DNA from: Paludibacter sp963678465
Lineage (GTDB): Bacteria > Bacteroidota > Bacteroidia > Bacteroidales > Paludibacteraceae
Direction of reading: 5' to 3'
Assembly: GCA_963678465.1 (NCBI GenBank)
Contig: OY782858.1
Coordinates: 1,922,001-1,986,000 of the forward strand
Length of the DNA stretch: 64,000 nt
The notes beneath the pieces were generated by a model that was given only the letters and a program-made list of their open reading frames with translations, was not told where the DNA came from and made no database searches. Both the position numbers and the translations under genes were made by a program. This document shows positions 1 through 8,579 of the stretch, one piece after another (within the stretch, counting starts at the first letter, position 1; each line of letters starts with the position of its first letter).

Positions 1-1887
1 AGCCACTTTCATAGTGCCTTTGTCACCTTCGCCCTGACGACGTACCGATACTTCGCCGTTTTCAGCTTCTTTCTCGCCTACGATAAGCATAAAAGGAATG
101 CGTTTTAATTCGTTATCACGTATTTTACGACCAATCTTTTCATTACGATCATCTACCTGTACACGAACATCTTGAGAGTTCAGTTCTTTCGCAATTTCGA
201 AAGCATAATCGTTAAATTTTTCGCTAATTGGCAATACTACCACCTGATCGGGCGTTAACCACAGCGGGAATTTACCGGCTGTGTGCTCAATGAGTACTGC
301 AACGAAACGTTCCATAGAACCAAACGGTGCACGGTGAATCATTACCGGACGATGTTTGGCATTATCGTCGCCTGTATATTCCAGTTCGAAACGCTCAGGC
401 AAGTTATAATCCACCTGAATAGTTCCCAACTGCCATTTACGACCGATAGCATCGCGCACCATAAAGTCGAGTTTAGGGCCGTAGAATGCTGCTTCGCCGG
501 TTTCCACTTTTGCTTTCAAACCTTTCTCGGCACAAGCTTCGATGATAGATTGTTCTGCTTTTTCCCAATTTTCGTCCGAACCAATGTATTTCTCACGGTT
601 GTTAGGGTCGCGCAACGAAATCTGTGCTTCGAAGTTTTCGAATTCCAACGCATTGAAAATAATAAAGATAATATCCATTACTTTCAAAAACTCGTCTTTC
701 ACCTGATCGGGGCGACAGAAAATATGCGCATCGTCCTGCGTAAAGCTACGTACACGGGTCAAACCATGAAGCTCACCACTTTGCTCGTAACGATACACGG
801 TACCAAACTCAGCCAGACGAACCGGCAGATCTTTGTACGAACGAGGTTTGAACTTATAAATTTCGCAGTGGTGCGGACAGTTCATTGGTTTCAACAAGTA
901 TTCTTCGCCTTCTTCGGGTGTATGAATAGGCTGAAACGAGTCTTTTCCGTATTTGGCGTAGTGACCGGAAGTCACATACAATTGTTTATTTCCAATGTGC
1001 GGAGTCATTACCTGTTGGTAATCGAATCGGCGTTGAATTTTCTTCAAAAAATCTTCCAATCTCAAACGTAAAGCTGTTCCGCGCGGCAACCACATCGGAA
1101 GTCCTTTTCCCACCATTTCGGAGAACATAAACAATTCCAGTTCACGTCCGATTTTACGGTGATCACGTTTCTTAGCTTCTTCCAATAAAACCAGGTATTC
1201 ATCCAACATTTTCTTTTTAGGGAAAGTGATACCATAAATACGGGTCAACATTTTACGTTTTTCGTCACCACGCCAATATGCTCCGGCTACGCTGAGCAGT
1301 TTGATAGCTTTGATTTCGCCGGTATTTGGCAAGTGTGGTCCACGGCAAAGATCAGTAAAGTTACCCTGCGAATACAAGGTAATAGTTCCATCTTCTAAAG
1401 CACTGATTAACTCTACTTTGTATTCGTCACCTTTATCTTCAAATTTTTTGAGCGCTTCGGCTTTGCTGATATCCGTACGAACAATTGCTTCTTTGCGTGC
1501 AGCCAGTTCTACCATTTTAGCTTCGATGGTGGGCAGGTCGCCTTCTTTAATTACTGCGGAACCCGGATCCACATCGTAGTAGAAACCGTTTTCGATAGCC
1601 GGCCCGATACCGAATTTAATGCCCGGATACAATTCCTGAAGGGCTTCGGCCATAAGGTGAGCTGATGAATGCCAATACGCATGCTTGGCTTCTTCATCGT
1701 CCCATTTGTGCAACTTAATGGCTGCATCGGTTTCGATAGGACGACTAAGGTCCCAGATTTGTTCGTTTACTGTGATGGCAAGCACCTCTTGTGCAAGTCG
1801 TGAGCTGATACTTTCAGCCAGTTGAAGTCCGGTAATGCCTTTGGCAAATTCGCGCACCGAACCGTCGGGGAATGTTACTTTAATCAT
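1..1887 (-). CDS. thrS: Threonyl-tRNA synthetase, C-terminus cut by window edge
   Basis: Charges tRNA-Thr with threonine in the cytosol. 629 residues are visible from an ATG; the C-terminal end (probably under 20 residues by family length of about 645) lies outside. Order seen: TGS domain (about 1-60), editing/SAD domain with HSSAHLMAEAL, class-II catalytic core with zinc-site Cys in KPMNCPHHCEIYK, motif 2 around TVYRYEQSGELHGL, motif 3 around HRAPFGSMERF, then the anticodon-binding domain from about LWLTPDQVVVLPIS. All catalytic motifs look intact. The gene is transcribed toward the window start, where infC and ribosomal genes commonly follow thrS in this phylum (family knowledge, not seen here). 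Confidence 0.97.
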   Translation of the reverse strand, partial: MIKVTFPDGSVREFAKGITGLQLAESISSRLAQEVLAITVNEQIWDLSRPIETDAAIKLHKWDDEEAKHAYWHSSAHLMAEALQELYPGIKFGIGPAIENGFYYDVDPGSAVIKEGDLPTIEAKMVELAARKEAIVRTDISKAEALKKFEDKGDEYKVELISALEDGTITLYSQGNFTDLCRGPHLPNTGEIKAIKLLSVAGAYWRGDEKRKMLTRIYGITFPKKKMLDEYLVLLEEAKKRDHRKIGRELELFMFSEMVGKGLPMWLPRGTALRLRLEDFLKKIQRRFDYQQVMTPHIGNKQLYVTSGHYAKYGKDSFQPIHTPEEGEEYLLKPMNCPHHCEIYKFKPRSYKDLPVRLAEFGTVYRYEQSGELHGLTRVRSFTQDDAHIFCRPDQVKDEFLKVMDIIFIIFNALEFENFEAQISLRDPNNREKYIGSDENWEKAEQSIIEACAEKGLKAKVETGEAAFYGPKLDFMVRDAIGRKWQLGTIQVDYNLPERFELEYTGDDNAKHRPVMIHRAPFGSMERFVAVLIEHTAGKFPLWLTPDQVVVLPISEKFNDYAFEIAKELNSQDVRVQVDDRNEKIGRKIRDNELKRIPFMLIVGEKEAENGEVSVRRQGEGDKGTMKVA

Positions 1888-2022
1888 GTTTTTTGAACCT
1901 TACAAATGGTTTTTTAATTTTTGAGTTGCAAAGATAAGATTTTTTAGCTGTTCTTGTGTGATGTTGGAATCACAAACATTTACTTAAAATTACATATTAC
2001 AAAAAATAGAGATATTGTCAGC

Positions 2023-3084
2023 TTATTTTATCGTCACCATGGTTGCTCCAAATCCGTATTCACGAAACGAAGCGTCCTGAAAATAATAAGTTTTATAGCG
2101 TGTTTTCAATAATTTTTCTAATTCTTTGCGCAGCACACCTTCGCCTTTGCCGTGAATAAAAACAATCTTTTGTCCTTTCCTGTTTTTATTCTCCTCAATA
2201 ACTGCATGAAATTTATCCAGTTGCACCTGTAGCATATCGGCATTACTCAAACCGGTGGTGCTATCGAGCAATTCATTGATATGCAAATCCACTTCAATCA
2301 CATCGGGTGTCTGCGGACGTTTTATGATGCGTGGCCGTGCTGCAGTTTCCTCTTTCTGAAACATCGCCTTTTTGATTTCGTCGGGCGAAATATCCGACAA
2401 TTTTTGATTGTCTTTTTCAGAAATAATATTCACCATCAGCGCCAAATCGTCGAAATAATCGTTGGCAACAAAACTATGAAGTTTATAGAAACGGACTACA
2501 TTTATTTTTATTTTTGCATCAATTACTTCCTGAGGCACATAATTCTTAGCTATTTTCAACGGGATCAACTGCACACGAATTTGCTCCCAGGCGTTGAGTT
2601 GCTCCTTGGTGACCGAAGTTAATTCCTCCTGCGTATTGGGTTCTATCATTCCGTTGGCGACAGATTCCCACTGACCATTTTCGCCATTTACAATATTATA
2701 GTACAGAAAATAGTTGCTATCGTTTATCAAATAACAATCATAAGCAGTAGTTTGCAATTGTTTGATATCAACAGGGAAAAAAGCAAGAAAAGCTTTGAGC
2801 GTTTCACCTTCGGGAGTCTCTATAATAGGTTGCGACCTCACCTCCAATACCTCTCCTTGAGGAGCTGGGAGCTGGGGCTCAGGCAATTTCGACGAGAAAT
2901 CTTTTTTTATAAAATTAGTTTCTTTGTTGATTTCGCCAACAGCTACACATTCGCGTTCGAGTACCGGAATTTCAAATCCATCTTCGTCCTCTACATATAT
3001 CAGTCGCTTCGCTTCATCGATACGGACCACTACTCCGCCACCTACAGCATTCAGAAAACGTACTGTATCACCTTTTTTTATCAT
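2023..3084 (-). CDS. Smr-domain protein with N-terminal DUF2027 region
   Basis: 353 residues. The N-terminus (MIKKGDTVRFLNAVGGG, about 1-50) is a small beta-rich KOW-like region typical of the Bacteroidota DUF2027 family. The middle (about 90-240) is a family-specific beta domain. The C-terminal 90 residues form an Smr domain with VDLHINEL and the HGKGEGVLR loop, the signature of MutS2-type nucleases. Smr domains nick or bind nucleic acid and in bacteria are linked to recombination control or rescue of collided ribosomes; which applies here is not visible. It is a single gene in its own transcription unit between thrS and the divergent queA. Confidence 0.88.
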   Translation of the reverse strand: MIKKGDTVRFLNAVGGGVVVRIDEAKRLIYVEDEDGFEIPVLERECVAVGEINKETNFIKKDFSSKLPEPQLPAPQGEVLEVRSQPIIETPEGETLKAFLAFFPVDIKQLQTTAYDCYLINDSNYFLYYNIVNGENGQWESVANGMIEPNTQEELTSVTKEQLNAWEQIRVQLIPLKIAKNYVPQEVIDAKIKINVVRFYKLHSFVANDYFDDLALMVNIISEKDNQKLSDISPDEIKKAMFQKEETAARPRIIKRPQTPDVIEVDLHINELLDSTTGLSNADMLQVQLDKFHAVIEENKNRKGQKIVFIHGKGEGVLRKELEKLLKTRYKTYYFQDASFREYGFGATMVTIK

Positions 3085-3141
3085 CGTATATTTATTTTTT
3101 TAAAACTAACTGTTTAATAATTAAACAACAAAGCTTACCAA

Positions 3142-3172
3142 TTGGCACTTTGGAGCTTTTTGGTTACTTTTG
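3142..3172 (+). promoter_or_regulatory. Bacteroidota-type promoter of queA
   Basis: TTG (3142-3144), 20-base spacer, TACTTTTG (3165-3172), matching the TTG/TAnnTTTG consensus of the Bacteroidota primary sigma factor. Predicted transcription start near 3179. It overlaps the most upstream possible TTG start of the queA frame, so translation must begin further downstream. Confidence 0.7.
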
Positions 3173-3204
3173 CACAAAAATACAACAAATTTTCGGTAAG
3201 CCAC

Positions 3205-4449
3205 GTGAACCCAACAAAAGACAGTACCCCGATTTATATCGACGAATATAATTATCCTCTTCCTGATGAGCGCATTGCTAAATATCCTCTGGCAAAACGG
3301 GATGCATCTAAATTATTGGTTTACAAAAATGGCGAAATCACCGAAAGTGTGTTTTCTTCCATTTCTGAATTTTTGCCCCACAATGCGCTCCTGGTTTACA
3401 ACAACACAAGGGTGATACAAGCCCGCCTTCTTTTTAAAAAAGATACAGGTGCCAATATAGAGGTTTTTTGCCTGGAACCGTTTCAACCCGCCGATTATGC
3501 ACAATCGCTGGGCGCAACTACCGAATGCGTTTGGAAATGTATGATAGGCAACCTAAAAAAATGGAAAGAAGGCAAGCTGAGCAAACAAATAGAATTGGCG
3601 GGTGAGAAATGTACATTTACTGCCGAACGACTGCAAACCGAAGGCAATATCCACAGCGTAAAGTTCAGTTGGGACAATGCCGCAATTCATTTTGCCGATA
3701 TACTCGAAAATGCAGGCGAATTGCCTATTCCGCCTTATTTGCATCGCAAAACCGAGGAAAGCGATCTGACCACCTACCAAACCGTTTATTCAAAAATCAA
3801 AGGTTCGGTGGCAGCTCCCACCGCCGGATTGCACTTTACCGAAGATGTTTTTGAGAGCCTGAAACCCAAACACATTAATATAGATGAAGTAACGCTCCAT
3901 GTAGGCGCCGGCACTTTTCAGCCAGTAAAAACACGCGACATTGCCGAACACCACATGCATACCGAAGTGATCTCGGTTCAACGCAGCACGATAGAAAACT
4001 TACTGAAGAAACTGGGGAATATTATCGCCGTGGGAACAACCTCGGTAAGGACGTTGGAGAGTTTGTATTATATAGGCAGGCAGGTGAAAAAAGGCGAAGG
4101 CAAAGGCAGAGGCGAAGGAAAAGAGAATATGGAGCTTAGTGTTTCGCAATGGGAACCGTATGAAAACAATGAAGAAGTTTCCACTTCGGATGCTTTGCAA
4201 AGTTTATTGGATTATATGTACGAGAATAACCTGACTACGCTCCATGCCGAAACGCAGATAATGATAAAACCAGGCTATAAGTTCCGTGTGGTGAATGGTA
4301 TGATTACAAACTTTCATCAACCCAAAAGCACCTTGCTCCTGCTCGTCTCGGCTTTTGTAGATGGCAACTGGAAACAGATTTACGACTATGCACTTGAAAA
4401 CGACTTTCGCTTTTTGAGTTATGGCGATAGTTCGTTGCTCATGAAATAA
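3205..4449 (+). CDS. queA: S-adenosylmethionine:tRNA ribosyltransferase-isomerase (QueA)
   Basis: Transfers and isomerises the ribosyl group of SAM onto 7-aminomethyl-7-deazaguanine in tRNA, the penultimate queuosine step. Conserved stretches include YNYPLPDERIAKYP, the SVAAPTAGLHFT catalytic region, VTLHVGAGTFQPVK and GMITNFHQPKSTLLLLV. The start is taken as GTG 3205 because the promoter and predicted transcript start lie after the only other in-frame start (TTG 3142) and no ATG exists in the N-terminal part; 415 residues result. A low-complexity Gly-Glu/Gly-Lys insert (about residues 293-307, DNA 4085-4130) is encoded by a period-6 GGCnnA word array like those found between genes. It ends one base before the convergent kinase gene. 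Confidence 0.93.
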   Translation: MNPTKDSTPIYIDEYNYPLPDERIAKYPLAKRDASKLLVYKNGEITESVFSSISEFLPHNALLVYNNTRVIQARLLFKKDTGANIEVFCLEPFQPADYAQSLGATTECVWKCMIGNLKKWKEGKLSKQIELAGEKCTFTAERLQTEGNIHSVKFSWDNAAIHFADILENAGELPIPPYLHRKTEESDLTTYQTVYSKIKGSVAAPTAGLHFTEDVFESLKPKHINIDEVTLHVGAGTFQPVKTRDIAEHHMHTEVISVQRSTIENLLKKLGNIIAVGTTSVRTLESLYYIGRQVKKGEGKGRGEGKENMELSVSQWEPYENNEEVSTSDALQSLLDYMYENNLTTLHAETQIMIKPGYKFRVVNGMITNFHQPKSTLLLLVSAFVDGNWKQIYDYALENDFRFLSYGDSSLLMK

Positions 4450-6168
4450 TCATGCAAGCGCCACCACAATCCTTACAATTGTTCCCTCTCCGGGCTCTGA
4501 TGTAATAAACATTTTTCCATCGAGCAAGGATGTTCGTTCGCGCATCAGCATCAAGCCATGCGAAGTGTGTTCCATTAGCTCATTGTACAAAAAGCCTACG
4601 CCATTGTCAGCAATCTCAAGTCCAAGCTCGTTGCCGCCAATCATACGAAGCGAGATACGGACCTCGGTTGCTTTAGAGTGCATAATTACATTGGACATGG
4701 CACTTTCGAAAATACGATAAAGTGTTGTGGATTGTTTCTGATCAGGTTGTGCGGTAAGCACACCAATATTGGTATGACATTTAATTGCAGGATGATTTTT
4801 ACAAAAATCGCTTACATACAATTTCAGTGCATCCACAAAGCCCATCATATAGAGCACCTCATTGCGAAGGTTGCTCATTAATTTAAGCGAAAAGCCCAGC
4901 GAATTACCCACCACCTTATACACATCGTCAAGTTTCAGCAACAGCTCTTCGGTAATTGAATTGGCTTCGACATTTTTAAGCTTTTGTTTCAGATTACCAA
5001 TGTCCATTTTCAGCGCCACCAAGGTTTGATTTAACTCGTTGTCGATCTGCGTAGCGAGCATTATTTTTTCTTCTTCGCCCACAGTTTGCAAATGCGAAGC
5101 AAAGCGGCGTAACATTTGTTGCGATTTATGCAATTCATATTCGGCTTTCTTCTTTTCGGTAATATCATTCAGTGCCGAAAGCACACATTTTTCATTGTTG
5201 ATATAAATAATTTCGCTCGAAAATTCACCCGTCATTAGTTCTCCGTTGGCTTTACGAATTTGTATTATCCTGTTTAGCACTCTTCCGTTTTTGCTTAATT
5301 CCTCCACAAAGGCATCACGATCGGCATCATTCAGCCATATTTTTTTCTGCTTAGAGGTGCGCCCCAGCACATCCGCCGCCTTATATCCTGTCATTCGTTC
5401 ATATCCATCATTTATTTCAATAATACGCCCTTCATTCAGGCTTGAAATTATAATTCCGTAAGGCGAATGCTTGAATGCTTTCGAAAATTTCTCTTCCTGC
5501 GCACCTATTTCGTCGAGTAAACGCCTGTTGATCATCAGCACCAGGAAAAATATCAATAAAAAATAAGCAATCTGAAACATCAACGCTACATATACTTCAA
5601 ATTGTCCGGAATGGAAATATTCTGATTCCGAGAAACCGGCAAAAAAGAATTTTGTCAATCTAAAAAGCCCGACGAATACCAGGAAAACAAAAACATAGCC
5701 CATGGGTGCAGTCGTTTTCCGCATCGATTCCGGCACTCTGGAAAGCAATAAATACGCATTCTGAAACGAAATAATCAGTATCGCCAAAGCCACATTTATA
5801 TTTCGCAATTCCTGCGAAGGCAAAAAATAAGTAAAAACGAGATGCAGCAACAGGAAAACCGTAAACAACAAATAATGCTTTATATATGAGCTCCTCATAC
5901 CGGTAAACTTTTCGAGCCCCACAAATGCCAGCATCGCTCCTCCTACAACAAGCGCATTTGCTATGATAATGGATACAAAATCAGGGATAAGCCCTCTAAG
6001 AGCAATGAGCGTAATGCCCGCCAGCTGAACAAACAAGTAGACAACCAGTAAGTTGAGCCCTTCGAAACGTTTTCGGGTTTGGAACCAAATCAATGCCACA
6101 ACGGCCAACAACACCACAAGCATTACCACAAAACCGGTATACAGCGTACGCAGATCTATTTCAAACAT
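4450..6168 (-). CDS. PAS-domain membrane histidine kinase with His-to-Asp at the phospho-acceptor site
   Basis: 572 residues. About seven hydrophobic segments (residues 10-215) form a membrane sensor; a PAS domain follows (about 225-345, FSKAFKHSPYGIIISSLNEG to LSALNDITEKKKAE); then a HisKA_3-like helix and a HATPase_c domain with N-box ESAMSNVIMHSKATEVRI, IADNGVGF and GLMLMRERT. In NarL-partner kinases the dimerisation helix reads RELHDELGQ; here the aligned segment is ATQIDNELNQT, with Asp376 where His is expected. The ATPase looks intact. Either the protein works as a non-autophosphorylating partner, phosphatase or heterodimer subunit, or another residue is used. No response regulator is adjacent. 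Converges on queA. Confidence 0.85.
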   Translation of the reverse strand: MFEIDLRTLYTGFVVMLVVLLAVVALIWFQTRKRFEGLNLLVVYLFVQLAGITLIALRGLIPDFVSIIIANALVVGGAMLAFVGLEKFTGMRSSYIKHYLLFTVFLLLHLVFTYFLPSQELRNINVALAILIISFQNAYLLLSRVPESMRKTTAPMGYVFVFLVFVGLFRLTKFFFAGFSESEYFHSGQFEVYVALMFQIAYFLLIFFLVLMINRRLLDEIGAQEEKFSKAFKHSPYGIIISSLNEGRIIEINDGYERMTGYKAADVLGRTSKQKKIWLNDADRDAFVEELSKNGRVLNRIIQIRKANGELMTGEFSSEIIYINNEKCVLSALNDITEKKKAEYELHKSQQMLRRFASHLQTVGEEEKIMLATQIDNELNQTLVALKMDIGNLKQKLKNVEANSITEELLLKLDDVYKVVGNSLGFSLKLMSNLRNEVLYMMGFVDALKLYVSDFCKNHPAIKCHTNIGVLTAQPDQKQSTTLYRIFESAMSNVIMHSKATEVRISLRMIGGNELGLEIADNGVGFLYNELMEHTSHGLMLMRERTSLLDGKMFITSEPGEGTIVRIVVALA

Positions 6169-6298
6169 AATGTCTTTGTTTAAAGGTTACAAATGTGCAA
6201 ATATATAAAAACGAATGCTTCACTGTATCAATCCATTGAAAATAATCAGAAAAAACATAAATAATAGCACAATGTGGGCCTGCTAAACAAAATTATCA

Positions 6299-6330
6299 TT
6301 TGCAGTTGCACTCACTTTTTGCTACTTTTG
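6299..6330 (+). promoter_or_regulatory. Promoter of guaA
   Basis: TTTG (6299-6302), 20-base spacer, TACTTTTG (6323-6330): full match to the Bacteroidota -33/-7 consensus. The predicted transcript start is about 23 bases before ATG 6360, which decides against earlier in-frame starts. Confidence 0.72.
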
Positions 6331-6359
6331 CACAAAATTTCAATCAATCAACATTCCCA

Positions 6360-7877
6360 ATGGAAAAAATTATCATCCTCGATTTCGGTTCGCAAACCAC
6401 ACAACTTATAGGTCGCCGTTTGCGCGATTTGAATGAATACTGCGAAATTTTGCCCTACAACAAGTTTCCCGAACAAACCGACGAAATCAAAGGTGTGATT
6501 CTTTCGGGCAGCCCCTTTTCGGTGTACGATCCCACAGCTTTCAAAGCCGATTTAAGCGCTATCCGGGCTAAATTTCCGGTGCTCGGCATCTGTTACGGCG
6601 CGCAATTTATGGCTTACACGTCGGGAGGAAATGTTGAAGCTGCCGGCTCACGCGAGTATGGTCGCGCCAATCTGTCGTATATCGATTCAGAAGATCCGCT
6701 TTTCAAAGATATCCCTGTCGGATCGCAAATCTGGATGTCGCACGGCGATTCGATAACAAAAATCCCTGATCATTTCAAAAAAATAGCCAGCACCAACGAC
6801 GTTGAGCTGGCTGCTTATAAAATAGAAGGCGAACCTACCTGGGCTGTTCAGTTTCACCCCGAAGTTTACCATACCCTGGATGGAATTGCCCTGCTCGAAA
6901 ACTTTCTTAAAATTTGCGGATGTAAACGCGACTGGTCACCAGCATCGTTTGTAGAATCGACCGTTGCTGAGCTGAAAAAGCAATTAGGCAACGACAAAGT
7001 AGTATTAGGCCTCTCGGGAGGCGTCGACTCTTCGGTTGCAGCCGTGTTGCTCCACAAAGCCATTGGCAAAAACCTGACTTGTATATTTGTAGATCATGGT
7101 TTATTGCGAAAAAACGAGTTCGAAAATGTAATTAAAGATTACGAACACCTCGGACTGAATGTGATAGGCGTAAATGCCAAAGAATATTTTTATAAAATGC
7201 TCGACGGCGTTTCCGACCCTGAGAAGAAACGAAAAATCATTGGCGCAGGCTTTATCGATGTTTTCGACCAGGAAGCACATAAAATTGAAGATGTGAAGTG
7301 GTTGGCGCAGGGCACTATTTATCCTGATATTATCGAATCGCTTTCTATCACCGGCACTGTGATTAAGTCGCACCACAATGTAGGCGGCCTTCCCGACAAA
7401 ATGAAACTGAAACTTTGCGAACCGCTTCGTCTCTTGTTCAAGGATGAAGTGCGGAAAGTGGGAACCGAGTTAGGCATGATGCATCATCTGATCAAACGTC
7501 AGCCGTTTCCCGGTCCGGGATTGGCGGTACGCATCCTTGGCGACATTACTGTCGAAAAAGTGCGCATTCTACAGGAAGCCGATGACATTTTTATCAACGG
7601 ACTCCGCGAATGGAACCTGTACGACAAAGTTTGGCAGGCAGGCGTTATTTTACTGCCAGTGCAGTCGGTGGGCGTTATGGGCGACGAACGCACCTACGAA
7701 AATGCCGTTGCCTTACGTGCAGTTACTTCCACCGATGCCATGACAGCCGATTGGGCGCAACTGCCTTATGAATTTTTGGCAAAAATGTCCAACGAAATCA
7801 TCAACAAGGTAAAAGGCGTCAACCGCGTGGTGTACGACATCAGCTCGAAACCACCGGCAACTATTGAGTGGGAATAA
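6360..7877 (+). CDS. guaA: GMP synthase (glutamine-hydrolysing)
   Basis: Converts XMP to GMP using glutamine and ATP, the last step of guanine nucleotide synthesis. From ATG 6360 it is 505 residues. Class-I amidotransferase domain: GVILSGSP, nucleophile Cys in GICYGAQFMAY, and QFHPEVYHT. ATP-pyrophosphatase domain: P-loop GLSGGVDSSVAAVLL. C-terminal dimerisation domain: RQPFPGPGLAVRILG, ending PPATIEWE as in the family. All catalytic elements are present and length is normal. A frame extension upstream of 6360 overlaps the promoter and is not used. Directly after the stop begins a TTGAA-word repeat array. Confidence 0.97.
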   Translation: MEKIIILDFGSQTTQLIGRRLRDLNEYCEILPYNKFPEQTDEIKGVILSGSPFSVYDPTAFKADLSAIRAKFPVLGICYGAQFMAYTSGGNVEAAGSREYGRANLSYIDSEDPLFKDIPVGSQIWMSHGDSITKIPDHFKKIASTNDVELAAYKIEGEPTWAVQFHPEVYHTLDGIALLENFLKICGCKRDWSPASFVESTVAELKKQLGNDKVVLGLSGGVDSSVAAVLLHKAIGKNLTCIFVDHGLLRKNEFENVIKDYEHLGLNVIGVNAKEYFYKMLDGVSDPEKKRKIIGAGFIDVFDQEAHKIEDVKWLAQGTIYPDIIESLSITGTVIKSHHNVGGLPDKMKLKLCEPLRLLFKDEVRKVGTELGMMHHLIKRQPFPGPGLAVRILGDITVEKVRILQEADDIFINGLREWNLYDKVWQAGVILLPVQSVGVMGDERTYENAVALRAVTSTDAMTADWAQLPYEFLAKMSNEIINKVKGVNRVVYDISSKPPATIEWE

Positions 7878-7880
7878 ACC

Positions 7881-7930
7881 GGTTGACTGTTGAACTGTTG
7901 AATTGTTGAATCGTTGAATCGTTGAACTGG
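7881..7930. repeat. GTTGAA-word array, left arm of four-helix-bundle locus 1
   Basis: Degenerate tandem words GTTGAACT / GTTGAATC / GTTGAATT with 8-9 base period directly after guaA. The reverse-complement words (GATTCAAC, AGTTCAAC) occur on the far side of the four-helix-bundle gene, so the two arrays form inverted arms around it. The same words recur near 39.4, 46.7, 48.1 and 54.9 kb. Confidence 0.75.
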
Positions 7931-7934
7931 GAAA

Positions 7935-8195
7935 ATGTGGAATTGTAAATTAGTGGAAGTTTATTGTCATGTCTATATTTCAGTTGATCTTTTATATATC
8001 ACAGCACAACAGTTTGATGATTTAAAATCATCCATAGACAAAATAGCAAACAAACTGAACGCGTTGAATCGCAGCATTGCTCATCGCTCAGTCAACTATT
8101 CTACAACAATAAAAACAAATAACGATTCAACAAATAACGATTCAACAAATAAGCAGTTAAACGATTCAACAATTAAATATGAGCTACAAATATAG
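7935..8195 (+). pseudogene. Truncated copy of the four-helix-bundle gene C-terminus
   Basis: The open frame contains about 47 residues nearly identical to the C-terminal helix pair of the full gene that follows (EVYCHVYISVDLLYITAQ versus EVYCQVYISVDLLYITAQ), then runs into word-repeat DNA. The homologous DNA is 7951-8096 matched to 8405-8550 at an offset of 454 bases, with about 7 differences in 146. The first two helices are absent, so it is a duplication remnant, unlikely to give a folded protein by itself. Its end overlaps the first codons of the intact copy. Confidence 0.8.
8121..8178. repeat. ACGATTCAAC-word array between the partial and full copies
   Basis: Tandem words AACGATTCAACAAAT, AGCAGTTAAACG and GATTCAACAATTAAAT, reverse-complement in sense to the array after guaA. 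It ends at the ATG of the intact four-helix-bundle gene. The same kind of array follows the intact copy, so C-terminal fragment plus array looks like one duplicated unit. Confidence 0.65.
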
Positions 8196-8556
8196 TTTTG
8201 AAAAGTTAGATGTTTGGCAGGACGCAAGGTTATTCGTTAAAGAGATTTATACTATCACCAAGTTGTTTCCGAGCGAAGAGCGTTATAATTTGTGTTCGCA
8301 AATTCAGAGGGCATCTATTTCAATTGTTTCAAACATAGCCGAAGGTTTGTCCCGGAATTCAGATAAGGAAAAAATTCGTTTCATTGAAATAGCTTATGGT
8401 TCTTTAATGGAAGTTTATTGCCAAGTCTATATTTCAGTTGATCTTTTATATATCACAGCACAACAGTTTGATGAATTAAAATCATCCATAGACAAAATAG
8501 CAAACAAACTGAATGCGTTGAATCGCAGCATTGCTCATCGCTCAACCAACGATTAA
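8179..8556 (+). CDS. Four-helix-bundle protein, 23S rRNA intervening-sequence-protein family
   Basis: 125 residues beginning MSYKYSFEKLDVWQDARLFV. Family marks: KLDVWQ.A near the N-terminus, QI.RA..SI.SNIAEG in helix 2, a hydrophobic helix 3 (SLMEVYCQVYISVDL) and a final amphipathic helix. Such proteins are encoded in 23S rRNA intervening sequences and as free-standing genes, and share a fold with the Avd accessory protein of diversity-generating retroelements; their biochemical role is not established. The gene sits between guaA and a TatD gene inside inverted TTGAA-word arrays, and its start and stop touch the arrays. A second homologue with the same layout occurs at 37.6 kb. Confidence 0.85.
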   Translation: MSYKYSFEKLDVWQDARLFVKEIYTITKLFPSEERYNLCSQIQRASISIVSNIAEGLSRNSDKEKIRFIEIAYGSLMEVYCQVYISVDLLYITAQQFDELKSSIDKIANKLNALNRSIAHRSTND

Positions 8557-8579
8557 ACAGTTCAACAATTAAACAATTG
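8547..8579. repeat. AGTTCAAC-word array, right arm of locus 1
   Basis: Words CAACGATTAAACAG, TTCAACAATTAAAC, AATTG cover the last codons of the four-helix-bundle gene and run up to the TTG start codon of the TatD gene. They are complementary to the array after guaA. Confidence 0.65.

Noticed and set aside
283..1579. Plus-strand open frames opposite thrS
   Set aside because: Antisense shadows of a clearly coding minus-strand gene.
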